34,199 nucleotides of DNA from Promethearchaeota archaeon (GCA_013375485.1 JABXKB010000011.1:1-34199); one strand, 5' to 3'; shown: positions 16,870 through 25,248, counted from the stretch's first letter. Numbers and translations: made by a program. Notes: a model not told the origin generated them from the sequence alone.

Positions 16870-17100
16870 ATGAGTTTAAAACCAGTAAAAAAAAAATTCC
16901 AATTTGCCTTTGATAATGATTCCTTTGAAGAAGAATCTATTAATCTGAATAATATTACAATACCGTTCTCCGAGTTTGGAAACTCCAAAAAACTTTCATA
17001 TCTATACAATGGATTGGAAGAAATAACATTCAAAGAAAGACATCTTGTATACCAAAAAATACTTCTGAACGAATTTGTTGAAGAAATTAGTGAATCATAG
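16870..17100 (+). CDS. Small paralogous protein, copy 1 (IPFSEF/FKERH family)
   Basis: The product is 76 residues and not a known domain to me. It shares with the next ORF the block INLNNITIPFSEFGNSKKLSYLYNGLEEITFKERHLVYQKILLNEF (next: VNLKEFVIPFSEFIRSEKYIYFGSEKIPFKERHPVYQVILRNEF). The conserved core IPFSEF...(E)xIxFKERHxVYQxILxNEF suggests a compact alpha/beta fold under selection. The N-terminus is basic then acidic. The two genes are tandem duplicates with separate upstream regions. A real gene is supported by the paralogue. Confidence 0.6.
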   Translation: MSLKPVKKKFQFAFDNDSFEEESINLNNITIPFSEFGNSKKLSYLYNGLEEITFKERHLVYQKILLNEFVEEISES

Positions 17101-17151
17101 GATAATCTTCGAAAATTATAAGAAAAAATCATAAAACCTCTTAAGACTCAC

Positions 17152-17170
17152 AATTTTTCTTTAAATATTT
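17152..17170 (+). promoter_or_regulatory. Promoter of small paralogue copy 2
   Basis: AATTTTTCTTTAAATATTT, about 53 nt upstream of the ATG at 17213; a good match to the shared element. Confidence 0.55.
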
Positions 17171-17212
17171 TTAATTTTATCCTATATTAAAAGGTGTAAA
17201 TGTGAGAAAAGA

Positions 17213-17461
17213 ATGAGTTCTAAGACATTAGATAAAAAATTTGAAGACAATATTGAAGAAAGTATTGCAAAACAACCAGTTAATTTAAAAGAATTTGTTA
17301 TCCCCTTCTCTGAGTTTATTAGATCAGAGAAATATATTTATTTTGGATCTGAAAAGATACCTTTTAAGGAAAGACATCCAGTTTATCAAGTGATACTAAG
17401 GAATGAATTTGCTAAAACAATGAAAGAATTTCTTGGAGGGGATAGTATTAAATCATTGTAA
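17213..17461 (+). CDS. Small paralogous protein, copy 2 (IPFSEF/FKERH family)
   Basis: The product is 82 residues and the tandem paralogue of 16870-17100, conserved in the core IPFSEF...FKERHPVYQVILRNEF, with a divergent N-terminus (SSKTLDKKFEDNIEESIAKQ) and a short C-terminal extension (KEFLGGDSIKSL). It has its own promoter element. No function can be assigned. Confidence 0.6.
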   Translation: MSSKTLDKKFEDNIEESIAKQPVNLKEFVIPFSEFIRSEKYIYFGSEKIPFKERHPVYQVILRNEFAKTMKEFLGGDSIKSL

Positions 17462-17507
17462 TAATAACATAATTTCAAGAAATTTTATTTGAGATAAAAA
17501 TGGAGTA

Positions 17508-17789
17508 GTGTCCGATCCAACATCAGGTAACGTTTATGGGAATGATAATGGAATAACTTTATGGGTAAGTAATTACAATAACATTTCAGAAAATGAACTA
17601 ATTGATACTTGTATGTATGAAGATGAATTCTGTTCGGGGAACATTTTTAAAGATAACATTTGTCCTGATGATGATTTTACGCTCTATTTGATTATATTAA
17701 TTTCAAGTATCAGTGGAGGAGCAGTTATAGGTATAGTAACTATTCTGTTAATTAGAAGGAAAAGGAAAAGTCGAATTCAAAACTCATAG
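17508..17789 (+). CDS. Small single-pass membrane protein, possibly a surface-protein C-terminal remnant
   Basis: The product is 93 residues from a GTG, with an in-frame stop shortly upstream. An acidic ecto-like part with four Cys and an NIS sequon (NNISENELIDTCMYEDEFCSGN ... NICPDDD) is followed by a TM helix (FTLYLIILISSISGGAVIGIVTILLI) and a positive stop-transfer tail RRKRKSR. There is no signal peptide, so either it is tail-anchored or it is the leftover anchor of a larger type I surface protein. A similar remnant occurs at 25744-25971 minus. Confidence 0.4.
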   Translation: MSDPTSGNVYGNDNGITLWVSNYNNISENELIDTCMYEDEFCSGNIFKDNICPDDDFTLYLIILISSISGGAVIGIVTILLIRRKRKSRIQNS

Positions 17790-17954
17790 GAAGAAATTCC
17801 TTCACTTTGATTATTAATTTTTTCAGGTAAAACATAAATTTTTGTTTCGATTCATGAAATAATGGAGCAGTAATGAGGAAAGGGGAGGAAAATATTAAAA
17901 AATTATTATAAAAAAATTAGAGTGTTAAGTCTATATTCTAAAAATAGTCAAATA

Positions 17955-19205
17955 TCAAACCTCTAATAAAGGAGGACCTTTAGATGTATGATATTTATAT
18001 AACTCAAATTCGAGTAATGGATCATCTTTTCTCTTACGATGTTTCTCATAATTAAAATCCAATGGAGAATCATAAATCTTAAGGAAAATAAATGCAGGAG
18101 AATCTTGTTCTTCTCGTATTGCAAAATAATAGTAACCTAAATCATTATGAGCATTAAACACTTTAGAGGCATTTCCAAGAATAATTTCTTCTCGTTCCGA
18201 GTTAACAACCTCTTCTTGCGCTTTCAGATCTTGTTCTTCTAAAAAATTTAATTTATTTAATATATCCACCAATAAGTCAGATGATTTTATTAAGCTGATA
18301 AAGCCATCAACTTTAAACTTTTGAAAAATCTTTTTTTTGACTTGTGCTTGGATTGTGCTCATCCTAATGCCTAATCGACTACAAATTGAACTTATACTTA
18401 CTTTTTCTTTACATGTACATAAAACTGAAATTGAACTTACTAATCCTGCAACCACATTATCAGTTGTATTTTTGATTCCCTGCCATAACCTATATAAAAT
18501 TTTTTTGGAAAGAAAATAAAAAGGCATTCCTAACTTAAAATGTTCCGAAATTTCGAAAATTCTTTGGAGTATATATTCTTGTCTATTACGCTCTCCATAT
18601 TCTGGTAAGAACCTTTGAAGCTGTAAAATGAAATCATTGAAATCCTTTTTTGAAATATTAGAAATTTCAATCAGCTCGTATGGGTTAATAGAAACATTTC
18701 TAAGCTTAAGACAGAAATAAATTGTAATTGAAACTAACTTTTCTATATTTCTATATTTTGAACCCGGCCTAATTTTCGCTCTAATTTTTTTGAACTTATC
18801 TAGAACCATTTCTTTGATTGCATCATATCCATTCAAATCTAAATAATTAAAGATTCTCGCAATTTCAATCCGAGCTTTCTCAATTACGGCTCTTTCACTG
18901 GTAGTTATAGAATTGTATTTGTTTATTCTTTGTAATTTGATAGAAAGAGGCGAGGTTATTCTCTCTCGCCTCGTTCCTATCTGTGTTTTGCCTACACCCC
19001 TCGCATATTGGATTAAATCTTCATTATAAGGTCTATCGTATTGTAATTTTTGAATTTCTAATACAATTCCACAATCCCGGCACACATATCCCTCAGGATT
19101 CTCTATAATGTCAGAAGAACCGCAAATATCGCAATGTAGATGTGATATATTAGGAGATAGTGCACTTTCTTGAAGTGTTTTATATGTTGCCAATGCTTTG
19201 ATCAC
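17955..19205 (-). CDS. tfb: Transcription factor B (TFIIB-like), divergent
   Basis: The product is 416 residues from a GTG start. The N-terminal zinc ribbon is CDICGSSDIIENPEGYVCRDCGIVLE. A B-finger/linker region follows (RGVGKTQIGTRRERITSPLSIKLQRINKYN). First cyclin repeat ~95-190 (RAVIEKARIEIARIFNYLDL ... LVSITIYFCLKLRNVSINPYELIEISNISKKDF). Second repeat ~205-305 (NVVAGLVSSISVLCTCKEKVSISSICSRLGIRMSTIQ). About 100 further residues form a C-terminal extension not found in ordinary TFBs of ~300-330 residues. TFB bridges TBP-TATA and RNA polymerase. The repeats are more divergent than in housekeeping TFBs, so this may be an alternative factor. Confidence 0.8.
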   Translation of the reverse strand: MIKALATYKTLQESALSPNISHLHCDICGSSDIIENPEGYVCRDCGIVLEIQKLQYDRPYNEDLIQYARGVGKTQIGTRRERITSPLSIKLQRINKYNSITTSERAVIEKARIEIARIFNYLDLNGYDAIKEMVLDKFKKIRAKIRPGSKYRNIEKLVSITIYFCLKLRNVSINPYELIEISNISKKDFNDFILQLQRFLPEYGERNRQEYILQRIFEISEHFKLGMPFYFLSKKILYRLWQGIKNTTDNVVAGLVSSISVLCTCKEKVSISSICSRLGIRMSTIQAQVKKKIFQKFKVDGFISLIKSSDLLVDILNKLNFLEEQDLKAQEEVVNSEREEIILGNASKVFNAHNDLGYYYFAIREEQDSPAFIFLKIYDSPLDFNYEKHRKRKDDPLLEFELYKYHTSKGPPLLEV

Positions 19206-19317
19206 TATTTTTTTAATTTACCTAAAGAATATAAGGTAGGAGTTTCGATTTTAAACCTTTTCCTCAAAAATTAATTGATGAGAAGGACCTCTCTACTCCC
19301 TAATCTTAAGGGGTGAC

Positions 19318-19375
19318 TTTTTGTGATTGACATAAATGACTAAGGATTTTGCATTTTAACGATCACTGACAAAAA
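19318..19375 (+). ncRNA. Possible C/D-box-like small RNA
   Basis: TTTTTG and CAAAAA could form a terminal stem around GTGATTGA (near the C box RTGATGA) and CTGA (D box); the span of 58 nt is the usual size of archaeal C/D guides. The C box has an extra base and internal D'/C' boxes are unclear, so this is weak. The alternative is a plain hairpin through GTGAT/ATCAC. Confidence 0.2.
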
Positions 19376-19608
19376 TGTAAACATAAAAAGCTTTAAGTTT
19401 TCCTTTCAAAAGTGAGGGAAAGATACTCATTACCTTAGGGGCTTAACCTTATGGGGGTTATGGACCTTTGTATTCATCTTATATTATTTACATTAGTAGA
19501 GCGAATACGGATTCTTGAATCGATTATTGAATTCTTAATTTTTACTATTCTACGGTTATGAACTTATCATTTATGATTTTAAATTGATAATTCTTTATTG
19601 ATCATATC

Positions 19609-19626
19609 TTTTTTTCTTTATATGTA
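19609..19626 (+). promoter_or_regulatory. Promoter of the membrane metalloprotease gene
   Basis: CTTTTTTTCTTTATATGT, with TTTATATG about 29 nt before the ATG at 19646, implying a leaderless transcript. Confidence 0.6.
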
Positions 19627-19645
19627 TATAAAGTCATAATTTTTC

Positions 19646-20380
19646 ATGCTGGAAGAATTAATTGTATTTTTCATAGTTTTAATTTTATCTCTCCTTGCTA
19701 AAAGTATAGTAAAAAAAGAGAAGTTAGGAGCTTTTTATCCTTTTGTATTAAGATTACGTTTTATTGGAGTAGCTGTACATGAGTTCAGTCATTACATAAT
19801 GAATTTAGCTGTAGGAATCAAACCAGAAGGTATAAAGATTAATTGGCGAGTTAAAGAGACGCGGGAAAGAAACCCTCATGGAATGGTAATCACTAAACCC
19901 CGAAGTTTCTTACAAGGAGTTCTAATATGTCTTGAACCGTTCTATGTTTCTACATGGCTAGTTTTTCTCTCCTTAACTGTCATGTTTAGTTCCAGATTTA
20001 ATCCAATATTGAGAATTATTGCCGGGTTATTCTGTATTTCATTAATATTGGGTGCTGCTCCTTCTGGTCCTGATTTCAATAATATCCCTAAAACATTTCG
20101 AAAAGATCCTCATAATTCCCTCTATCAAATATTTCTCCTCCTTCTTTCAGGAGTAATTCTTTGGATAATTTCGTTATATACTCAAATGCTATTCTTTCTT
20201 GATGTGTTTTATTATTTAGCAATCGCAGGACTATATTTATCCTTGAAATTTAGCTTTCTTGGTATCCATAGAGTTATAACTAAATTATCGTCAAGAGATT
20301 TCAAAAAACCAGCAAAAATAAAATTCAAACGGTTTACAAGACCACTTTATAAACCGAAGAAACCCCAAACTGAATGGTAA
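19646..20380 (+). CDS. Membrane zinc metalloprotease-like protein (HEFSH motif)
   Basis: The product is 244 residues. An N-terminal TM (LIVFFIVLILSLLAKSI) is followed by VAVHEFSHYIMNLAVG, an HExxH zinc motif in a hydrophobic segment as in site-2-type (M50-like) intramembrane proteases. A second motif, GAAPSGPDFNNIPKTF, sits after two TM helices and could supply the third zinc ligand (Asp), analogous to the NPDG region of S2P. There are about five TM helices and a basic tail (KFKRFTRPLYKPKKPQ). It is followed within 23 nt by a small membrane protein. The substrate is unknown; family assignment rests on the two motifs. Confidence 0.65.
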   Translation: MLEELIVFFIVLILSLLAKSIVKKEKLGAFYPFVLRLRFIGVAVHEFSHYIMNLAVGIKPEGIKINWRVKETRERNPHGMVITKPRSFLQGVLICLEPFYVSTWLVFLSLTVMFSSRFNPILRIIAGLFCISLILGAAPSGPDFNNIPKTFRKDPHNSLYQIFLLLLSGVILWIISLYTQMLFFLDVFYYLAIAGLYLSLKFSFLGIHRVITKLSSRDFKKPAKIKFKRFTRPLYKPKKPQTEW

Positions 20381-20403
20381 TAATAAAAACGAGGTAAAAA
20401 AGC

Positions 20404-20736
20404 GTGAAAGGATTATGTTATATTGCGTTAATTATTGGATTTTTTATGTTTTATCAGCAAAATCCATTATATACAATAATTATACTTGTTTTATTTTTAG
20501 GCGTATATATATTTTTCAAGTCTCGGTCTTCTAGGGGAAATAATGGCATTTTAAACTTTCTAAGTGGAAAAAACCCTCAGCAAGAAAATAAAATTGATGA
20601 TTTAATAACTTTAATGATGCTCCAGCAATTATTAACTTCGAATCCTCAAAATCATGATACTAGAAACAATACCGAACATAAAGATAAAATTGAAAAGATA
20701 AAACAGGAAGTACTTAATTTATTGGAAGAAGATTAA
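20404..20736 (+). CDS. Small membrane protein with cytoplasmic helical tail
   Basis: The product is 110 residues; GTG start with SD-like GAGGT at 20391-20395. Two TM helices (YIALIIGFFMFYQ and LYTIIILVLFLGVYIFF), a basic loop (KSRSSRG), then a polar helical tail (IDDLITLMMLQQLL ... DKIEKIKQEVLNLLEED). It lies between the HEFSH protease and the broken ATPase, with the next ATG 2 nt after its stop. No family recognised. Confidence 0.5.
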   Translation: MKGLCYIALIIGFFMFYQQNPLYTIIILVLFLGVYIFFKSRSSRGNNGILNFLSGKNPQQENKIDDLITLMMLQQLLTSNPQNHDTRNNTEHKDKIEKIKQEVLNLLEED

Positions 20737-20737
20737 A

Positions 20738-21441
20738 ATGCTCCAAGAATCTGAATTTTTTGAAGGAATGAGAAAATTATTTACATATAACAATATTTTC
20801 TCCGTTGCCGGTGAATCTGGTACCGGAAAAACTACTCTAGCGCTTTATTTAGTTGGAAATTGCTTGAAGGAGGGAGAACAATGTATTTGGATTCAAGCAA
20901 GCGAGCATTTTCCTATAAAACGATTAGATCATCTTTTTGAAAATCACCCTAAAAGATTGGATTCTCTTAAAGAGAATATCTTTGTTATCCCTAAAAATCA
21001 TGTAATCGCTAATTATCAGGAGTAATGCACATTATTCCAAAACATACTAATAAAAACAGCAATATTGCCGCCAAATCTACGTTTCATAGTAGTTGACAAC
21101 ATTTCACATCATTTGCGATATATAATTTCTCAGTATAACGATATTAGCCGTAGTTCAAAGATGTTAAATGAATTTTATGAAAATCAAATGATGCCATTAA
21201 TGTTATTTTGTAAAAGAAATAGCCTTATATTGATATTAATTCATGAAATTACCTATGTTCTAGGCTTATCATGCTCTAAGCCTTTTTTCTATAAACTATA
21301 TGATAGACTAAATACTATAGACATAGTATTGAATAAAGCTCTATTTGGCAATTAAAAAAAAAAAAAATTCAAGTTTTACTTAATGGCGGTGAATGGGCGT
21401 TTATGTATACTATAGAGCACACCGGTATCGTTTTTCACTAA
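20738..21441 (+). pseudogene. RadB/KaiC-like RecA-superfamily ATPase, broken
   Basis: The frame encodes Walker A (VAGESGTGKTTLALYL) up to NYQE, then TAA at 21023-21025. It continues in the same frame (CTLFQNIL ... PPNLRFIVVDNISHHLRYI, Walker B) to a second TAA at 21353-21355 just before a run of 12 A. Beyond the run, a shifted frame gives IQVLLNGGEWAFMYTIEHTGIVFH, resembling the RadB/RadA end (…GEWxFxITxxGI). Intact length would be ~230 residues, the size of archaeal RadB paralogues, with no N-terminal HhH. The lesions are one nonsense codon plus a stop/frameshift at the A-run. ORF track lines 20738-21025 and 21065-21355 belong together. RadA itself is intact at 23999. Confidence 0.7.
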
Positions 21442-21569
21442 AGGTTTATTTCAATCATTTTTAGTATAATTTTGAATAATTAAATTTTTATATATTATCA
21501 AGTTAACTTACTCCTATCAACAATATATTTATTCAAAAATAATATAAAATTATAAAAAGTTGAAATGAA

Positions 21570-22067
21570 ATGGGCGCAGGAAAAGTTTTCGCGTTTTTAG
21601 GAGGCTTATTAACCTTAGTTGGTACTTATGTTTTTGCATTTTATCCATGGGGTACGGGCGAAGTGGGTTCTGGGATTAGTTTTGCTATGAATATACCTGA
21701 TTTATTTACAAACGCGGATACATATGCTGCTTCATTAACCACACAAGTATGGCTTTTTTACATATATCTAGTTATCTTTATTATCTTTCTTGCATCTGGA
21801 GTGCTACAAATGCTTAGTATACAGAGTAGAGCAGTTGGTTTCATTTTTTCACTCTTTCCTTTAGGCGTTGGAGTAATGTTTATAATGTTAGCATACACAG
21901 ATTTTCTTGGAGTTAAAGCTGCTTTTTTTGATTCATTTTTTCATGGTGAACAGTTTGGTGGTTTTTATCCAATTCTCGTAAACCTTGGAGATTTAGCGTT
22001 AGGCGTATATTTAATACTCGCAGGTGGAGTTTTGGGAGTACTTAGTGTCTTTATGGAGCGCGATTAA
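21570..22067 (+). CDS. Four-TM membrane protein, unknown
   Basis: The product is 165 residues. Hydrophobic segments: VFAFLGGLLTLVGTYVFAFY, WLFYIYLVIFIIFLASGVLQML, AVGFIFSLFPLGVGVMFIMLAY and ILVNLGDLALGVYLILAGGVLGVLSVF, with a short extracellular-type loop after TM1 (PWGTGEVGSGISFAMNIPD). Composition and Gly-rich helices look like a genuine protein. No catalytic motif; family not recognised. Confidence 0.55.
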   Translation: MGAGKVFAFLGGLLTLVGTYVFAFYPWGTGEVGSGISFAMNIPDLFTNADTYAASLTTQVWLFYIYLVIFIIFLASGVLQMLSIQSRAVGFIFSLFPLGVGVMFIMLAYTDFLGVKAAFFDSFFHGEQFGGFYPILVNLGDLALGVYLILAGGVLGVLSVFMERD

Positions 22068-22145
22068 TTACCTTAAAATTATTTTTTTTTTAAACTTCAT
22101 TTTAAGATTGATTCGAAAGTTTTAATATCTTTAGGCTTGTTTTTA

Positions 22146-22162
22146 TTTTTTCTTTATATATA
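22146..22162 (+). promoter_or_regulatory. Promoter of the small Zn protein at 22182
   Basis: TTTTTTCTTTATATATA, 20-29 nt before the ATG: canonical element and leaderless spacing. Confidence 0.6.
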
Positions 22163-22181
22163 TGTGCCATATTGATATGAT

Positions 22182-22571
22182 ATGGAATTAAATTCAATAA
22201 ATTCTGGACAAACAATTTCTCAAAACCACCATGATGGTATAAAATGTGGTATTTGTAGAAAAGGATTCAAAAAAGGAGCAAGAATATACCAGAAAGGGCT
22301 TAGTTTTGGAGTTGTGTGTGAAGAATGCTACAAAAATAACTCACCCGAAGATCTTGAACTCATAGCTAATTTATTCATAGCTTATGGTGGATACTTTGGT
22401 ATGCGGAAAGACTCTGATTACTCTTTGTATAAAGTTTTGAAGACATTGACATCTGAGGATAATGGTAATGGCTCAATCCTAGAACTCAATATTAATTTGC
22501 TGTATCAAGCCCTTTTGCATGGTGTTTGTCCACACCAATTTAGACAAGGATTAAAGTTACTTCTAGATTAA
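22182..22571 (+). CDS. Small zinc-binding protein (CxxC...CxxC)
   Basis: The product is 129 residues. After a polar N-terminus, KCGICRKGFKKGARIYQKGLSFGVVCEECYKN forms a likely treble-clef or ribbon with two CxxC knuckles. The C-terminal ~75 residues are helical (DLELIANLFIAYGGYFGM ... NINLLYQALLHGVCPHQFRQGLKLLL). It has its own strong promoter and a leaderless start. No known family; it could be a nucleic-acid or protein-binding adaptor. Confidence 0.6.
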   Translation: MELNSINSGQTISQNHHDGIKCGICRKGFKKGARIYQKGLSFGVVCEECYKNNSPEDLELIANLFIAYGGYFGMRKDSDYSLYKVLKTLTSEDNGNGSILELNINLLYQALLHGVCPHQFRQGLKLLLD

Positions 22572-22634
22572 TAACTCCCTGTTTTTTTCATATCTTACTT
22601 TATTTCATTTAAATTTATGAAACGCTCTTAAGAA

Positions 22635-23750
22635 TCAAAACTTTTCTACAACAAATTCTTCTAATTTTAGCAATGCTTCTAGCATATTTTTCCTTCCGAA
22701 TCCAATTCTAAAATGTTTATCACCATATTCATAATTTGAACTTGGCATCAACAGAACCCCTTTAGATTTTAGTAAATCCATACAAAAGTTATCGATACTT
22801 CTTTTTCCAACAATTCTTGGAAAAGCAATAGATCCAGCTTTAGGTTTAACCCATTGGAATAAATTTTGATATTTTTTAAAGAAACTGTCCAACAAGTTAA
22901 GGTTTTTTTTAACAATTTTGAGATTTCTATTTAAAATAATCCCGCTATTTTTTAAAGCTAAGATGGCAAAAAATTCGCTAAGTGCGCTATTACAAATTGT
23001 GGTATAATTTTTAAAAGAAGCAATTTGCTCTAAAAGGGAATGATCTTTGGATGCAATCCATCCGATTCTTAATCCCGCTAACCCATAAGATTTTGACATA
23101 ACACCAAGAGAAATACCCTTGTTATAGAGATCACACATCGGTGGAAGTCTATCATTCTGATCATATTCTAAAAAACGATACACTTCATCAGAAAAAATGT
23201 AAATATCATTTTGCTGTGCAATTTCGAAAATCATTTTATATTTTTCTTTCGAAATGAGATAACCGGTTGGATTATGGGGGAAATTTATAACAATGCATTT
23301 AGTATTTTTTCGGATGTTAGATTCTAAGAATTCTAAATCAAGTTCCCAATCGTTTTCATCTGTCATTTCCCATTTGGTCACTTCACAGCCTATAGCATTT
23401 GCAATTTCAAATAAAGATTGGTAAGCTGGAAATTGAACAATTATATGATCTTCCTTCTTTAGAAGAACATTCATGTATACAAATATTCCCTCTTCGGCCC
23501 CTGAAAAAACAATTACGTTTTCTTTTTCAATATCTTCATATAATTTTGATATTTCCTTCCTTAAAATAGGATGACCAAGTGATTCTGTATATCCTAATCT
23601 AAGTTTGTTAAGTTCTTCTAAAGCCCCACTTTCGAGTTCCAATAATTCTTTTACACTGAAGGATTCACAATCAGAGGAACAAAGGAGATATTCAACATTA
23701 AACTCGTACTTTGCAAAAAATTCTTCTAGTTTGAAAGTTTTAATTCTCAT
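22635..23750 (-). CDS. Class I/II PLP-dependent aminotransferase
   Basis: The product is 371 residues. It contains the fold-type I landmarks: GAEEGIFVYMNVLL (cofactor phosphate region), NFPHNPTGYLISKEKY (NPTG substrate/PLP motif), IFSDEVYRFLEY (Asp binding the pyridine N; Tyr), MSKSYGLAGLRIGW (Schiff-base Lys and Arg), and FRIGFGR near the C-terminus (carboxylate-binding Arg). Length is slightly short of the usual ~390. It probably transaminates an amino acid with 2-oxoglutarate in the cytoplasm; exact substrate not deducible. It is divergently oriented to radA. Confidence 0.85.
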   Translation of the reverse strand: MRIKTFKLEEFFAKYEFNVEYLLCSSDCESFSVKELLELESGALEELNKLRLGYTESLGHPILRKEISKLYEDIEKENVIVFSGAEEGIFVYMNVLLKKEDHIIVQFPAYQSLFEIANAIGCEVTKWEMTDENDWELDLEFLESNIRKNTKCIVINFPHNPTGYLISKEKYKMIFEIAQQNDIYIFSDEVYRFLEYDQNDRLPPMCDLYNKGISLGVMSKSYGLAGLRIGWIASKDHSLLEQIASFKNYTTICNSALSEFFAILALKNSGIILNRNLKIVKKNLNLLDSFFKKYQNLFQWVKPKAGSIAFPRIVGKRSIDNFCMDLLKSKGVLLMPSSNYEYGDKHFRIGFGRKNMLEALLKLEEFVVEKF

Positions 23751-23924
23751 CGTTAAAAGAATAAGATTTCAAAAAATTTAAAATTATAATACCTTATCCC
23801 TTTTTTTTTTATTATCAATTTCAGTCAAATGATTGAGGTGATTTTTTCAGAATTTACATTCCGTGGTTTATTTAGGTCTACTAATTATCTTGATTCCCCA
23901 TCATTCAACTTTTCATATTTCCCA

Positions 23925-23940
23925 TTTTTTTCTTTATATA
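23925..23940 (+). promoter_or_regulatory. radA promoter
   Basis: TTTTTTTCTTTATATA, about 59-66 nt before the radA ATG; an AGGAG-containing leader follows. ORF track line 23829-24011 covers this element and is not a gene. Confidence 0.6.
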
Positions 23941-23998
23941 GATTAGTTAAAACTAGCATTCAACAAAATTATATAATAGGAGTTGAAGAAAAAAAGGA

Positions 23999-25234
23999 AT
24001 GGCTGATTTAGATCAAGTGAAAGGAATTAATGCTCGCCAAATTAAATTACTTCAAGAAAATGGAATAAGCACTGCTGAAGCTCTAGCCATGAGTCCTCAT
24101 TCTACGGTCGCTTGTATTGATGGATTAGGAGATAAAACAGCAAAAAAACTCATCTGGAACGCGAGGAATGCGTTAGGTATGACTGATTTCACTCCCGCAG
24201 CAAAAATCGATGACAATGTAGAATATATTACAACTGGTTCTGCTGAGTTAAATCGAATATTGGGAGGAGGATTTCAAACCGGTAAATTAACCGAAGTTTA
24301 TGGACCTTTCAAATCAGGAAAGACAGCTTTGGCGCACTCAATATCAGTCACAGTCCAATTACCAGAAAAAAAGGGAGGATTAAATGGTGCTGTTGCCTAT
24401 ATAGACACAGAAAACACGTTTTCAAAAGAAAAGATTAAAAGAATTGCTAAACGATTTGAACTTAACCCTAATGATGTATTATCAAAGATTTATCATGCCC
24501 GAATCTACTCCTCTGATCATCAATCTCAGATGATTCAAAAGGCAGAAACTCTTTGTAAGACACGTGGGGTACGTTTAATAGTAATCGATAGTTTAATGGC
24601 ATTACTTCGATCTGAATATGTTGGAATCGGAAAACTGGCTCCAAGACAAGCAGTTCTCAATCATATGATCCATGGGTTATCTCGAATTGCGGAGACGTAT
24701 AATTGTGCCGTTTTACTTACAAATCAAGTAGCAACCAAGATGATGGGTATGTTTTCTTCGAATGATGCTATTGGCGGTAATATCGTTGCGCACGGATGCC
24801 ACTTCAGAGTAATGTTCAAGACCAAGGGATTTTCTTCCAATAATTCATTAAAGCGACGGGCTGTAATAGTTGATGCTCCCGACTTACCTCCAGAAGAATG
24901 CGAGTTTTTCATAACTGGTACTGGAGTTGCGGATACTGATAAGGTTGATCTCCCAGAGTCTTCGGGTTTAGATTTCAAAATTGAGACTTTGTATGAAGAG
25001 GATGATACTCAAAAAGATCAGGATACAGAAGAATTATCCAATGATGAGGTCCCCTTAACCCAAGTGAAAGGAATTGGAGTGGGAACTGTTGAAAATCTAC
25101 ACGCTCAAGGGATCTCCAATATATCAGAGTTATTAGCAGCAGATCCAGAAGAACTATCAGCAAGCATTTCTGGAGCTTCCGTAAAAACGATTTCGCAATG
25201 GCAAGTTAATGCAAAGTTATTAAAAAATTCTTAA
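23999..25234 (+). CDS. radA: RadA recombinase with an extra C-terminal HhH domain
   Basis: The product is 411 residues; archaeal RadA is usually ~320-350. Residues 1-58 are the N-terminal HhH (VKGINARQIKLLQENGISTAEALAM ... IDGLGDKTAKKLI). The core has TGSAELNRILGGGFQTGKLTEVYG, Walker A GPFKSGKT (~102-109), Walker B RLIVIDSLMALLRSE (~192-), L2 region NQVATKMMGMFSSNDAIGGNIVAHGCHFRVMF and the end VDAPDLPPEECEFFITGTGVAD. An acidic linker (EEDDTQKDQDTEELSNDE) connects to a second HhH at ~352-411 (LTQVKGIGVGTVENLHAQGISNISELLA ... ISGASVKTISQW). RadA forms filaments on ssDNA for strand exchange. The duplicated HhH is unusual. The start is supported by the SD-like leader. Confidence 0.93.
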   Translation: MADLDQVKGINARQIKLLQENGISTAEALAMSPHSTVACIDGLGDKTAKKLIWNARNALGMTDFTPAAKIDDNVEYITTGSAELNRILGGGFQTGKLTEVYGPFKSGKTALAHSISVTVQLPEKKGGLNGAVAYIDTENTFSKEKIKRIAKRFELNPNDVLSKIYHARIYSSDHQSQMIQKAETLCKTRGVRLIVIDSLMALLRSEYVGIGKLAPRQAVLNHMIHGLSRIAETYNCAVLLTNQVATKMMGMFSSNDAIGGNIVAHGCHFRVMFKTKGFSSNNSLKRRAVIVDAPDLPPEECEFFITGTGVADTDKVDLPESSGLDFKIETLYEEDDTQKDQDTEELSNDEVPLTQVKGIGVGTVENLHAQGISNISELLAADPEELSASISGASVKTISQWQVNAKLLKNS

Positions 25235-25248
25235 CTTTTTTTTCCTAT

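Larger units (their letters stand above)
19206..19645. other. 440-nt intergenic region with a GC-richer repeat cluster
   Basis: No ORF is supported. It contains a possible small RNA (19318-19375) and three copies of a C-TTA-N-GGGG-like motif: CTTAAGGGGTGA near 19305, CCTTAGGGGCTTA near 19434 and CCTTATGGGGGTTA near 19448, the last two in tandem. This is conspicuous in AT-rich surroundings. The TFB promoter is at its left end (minus strand) and the protease promoter at its right end. Confidence 0.4.

Noticed and set aside
23829-24011. Plus-strand ORF of 60 aa before radA.
   Set aside because: It covers the radA promoter and leader and overlaps the radA start in another frame; the F/S/Y-rich translation is typical of T-rich non-coding DNA.
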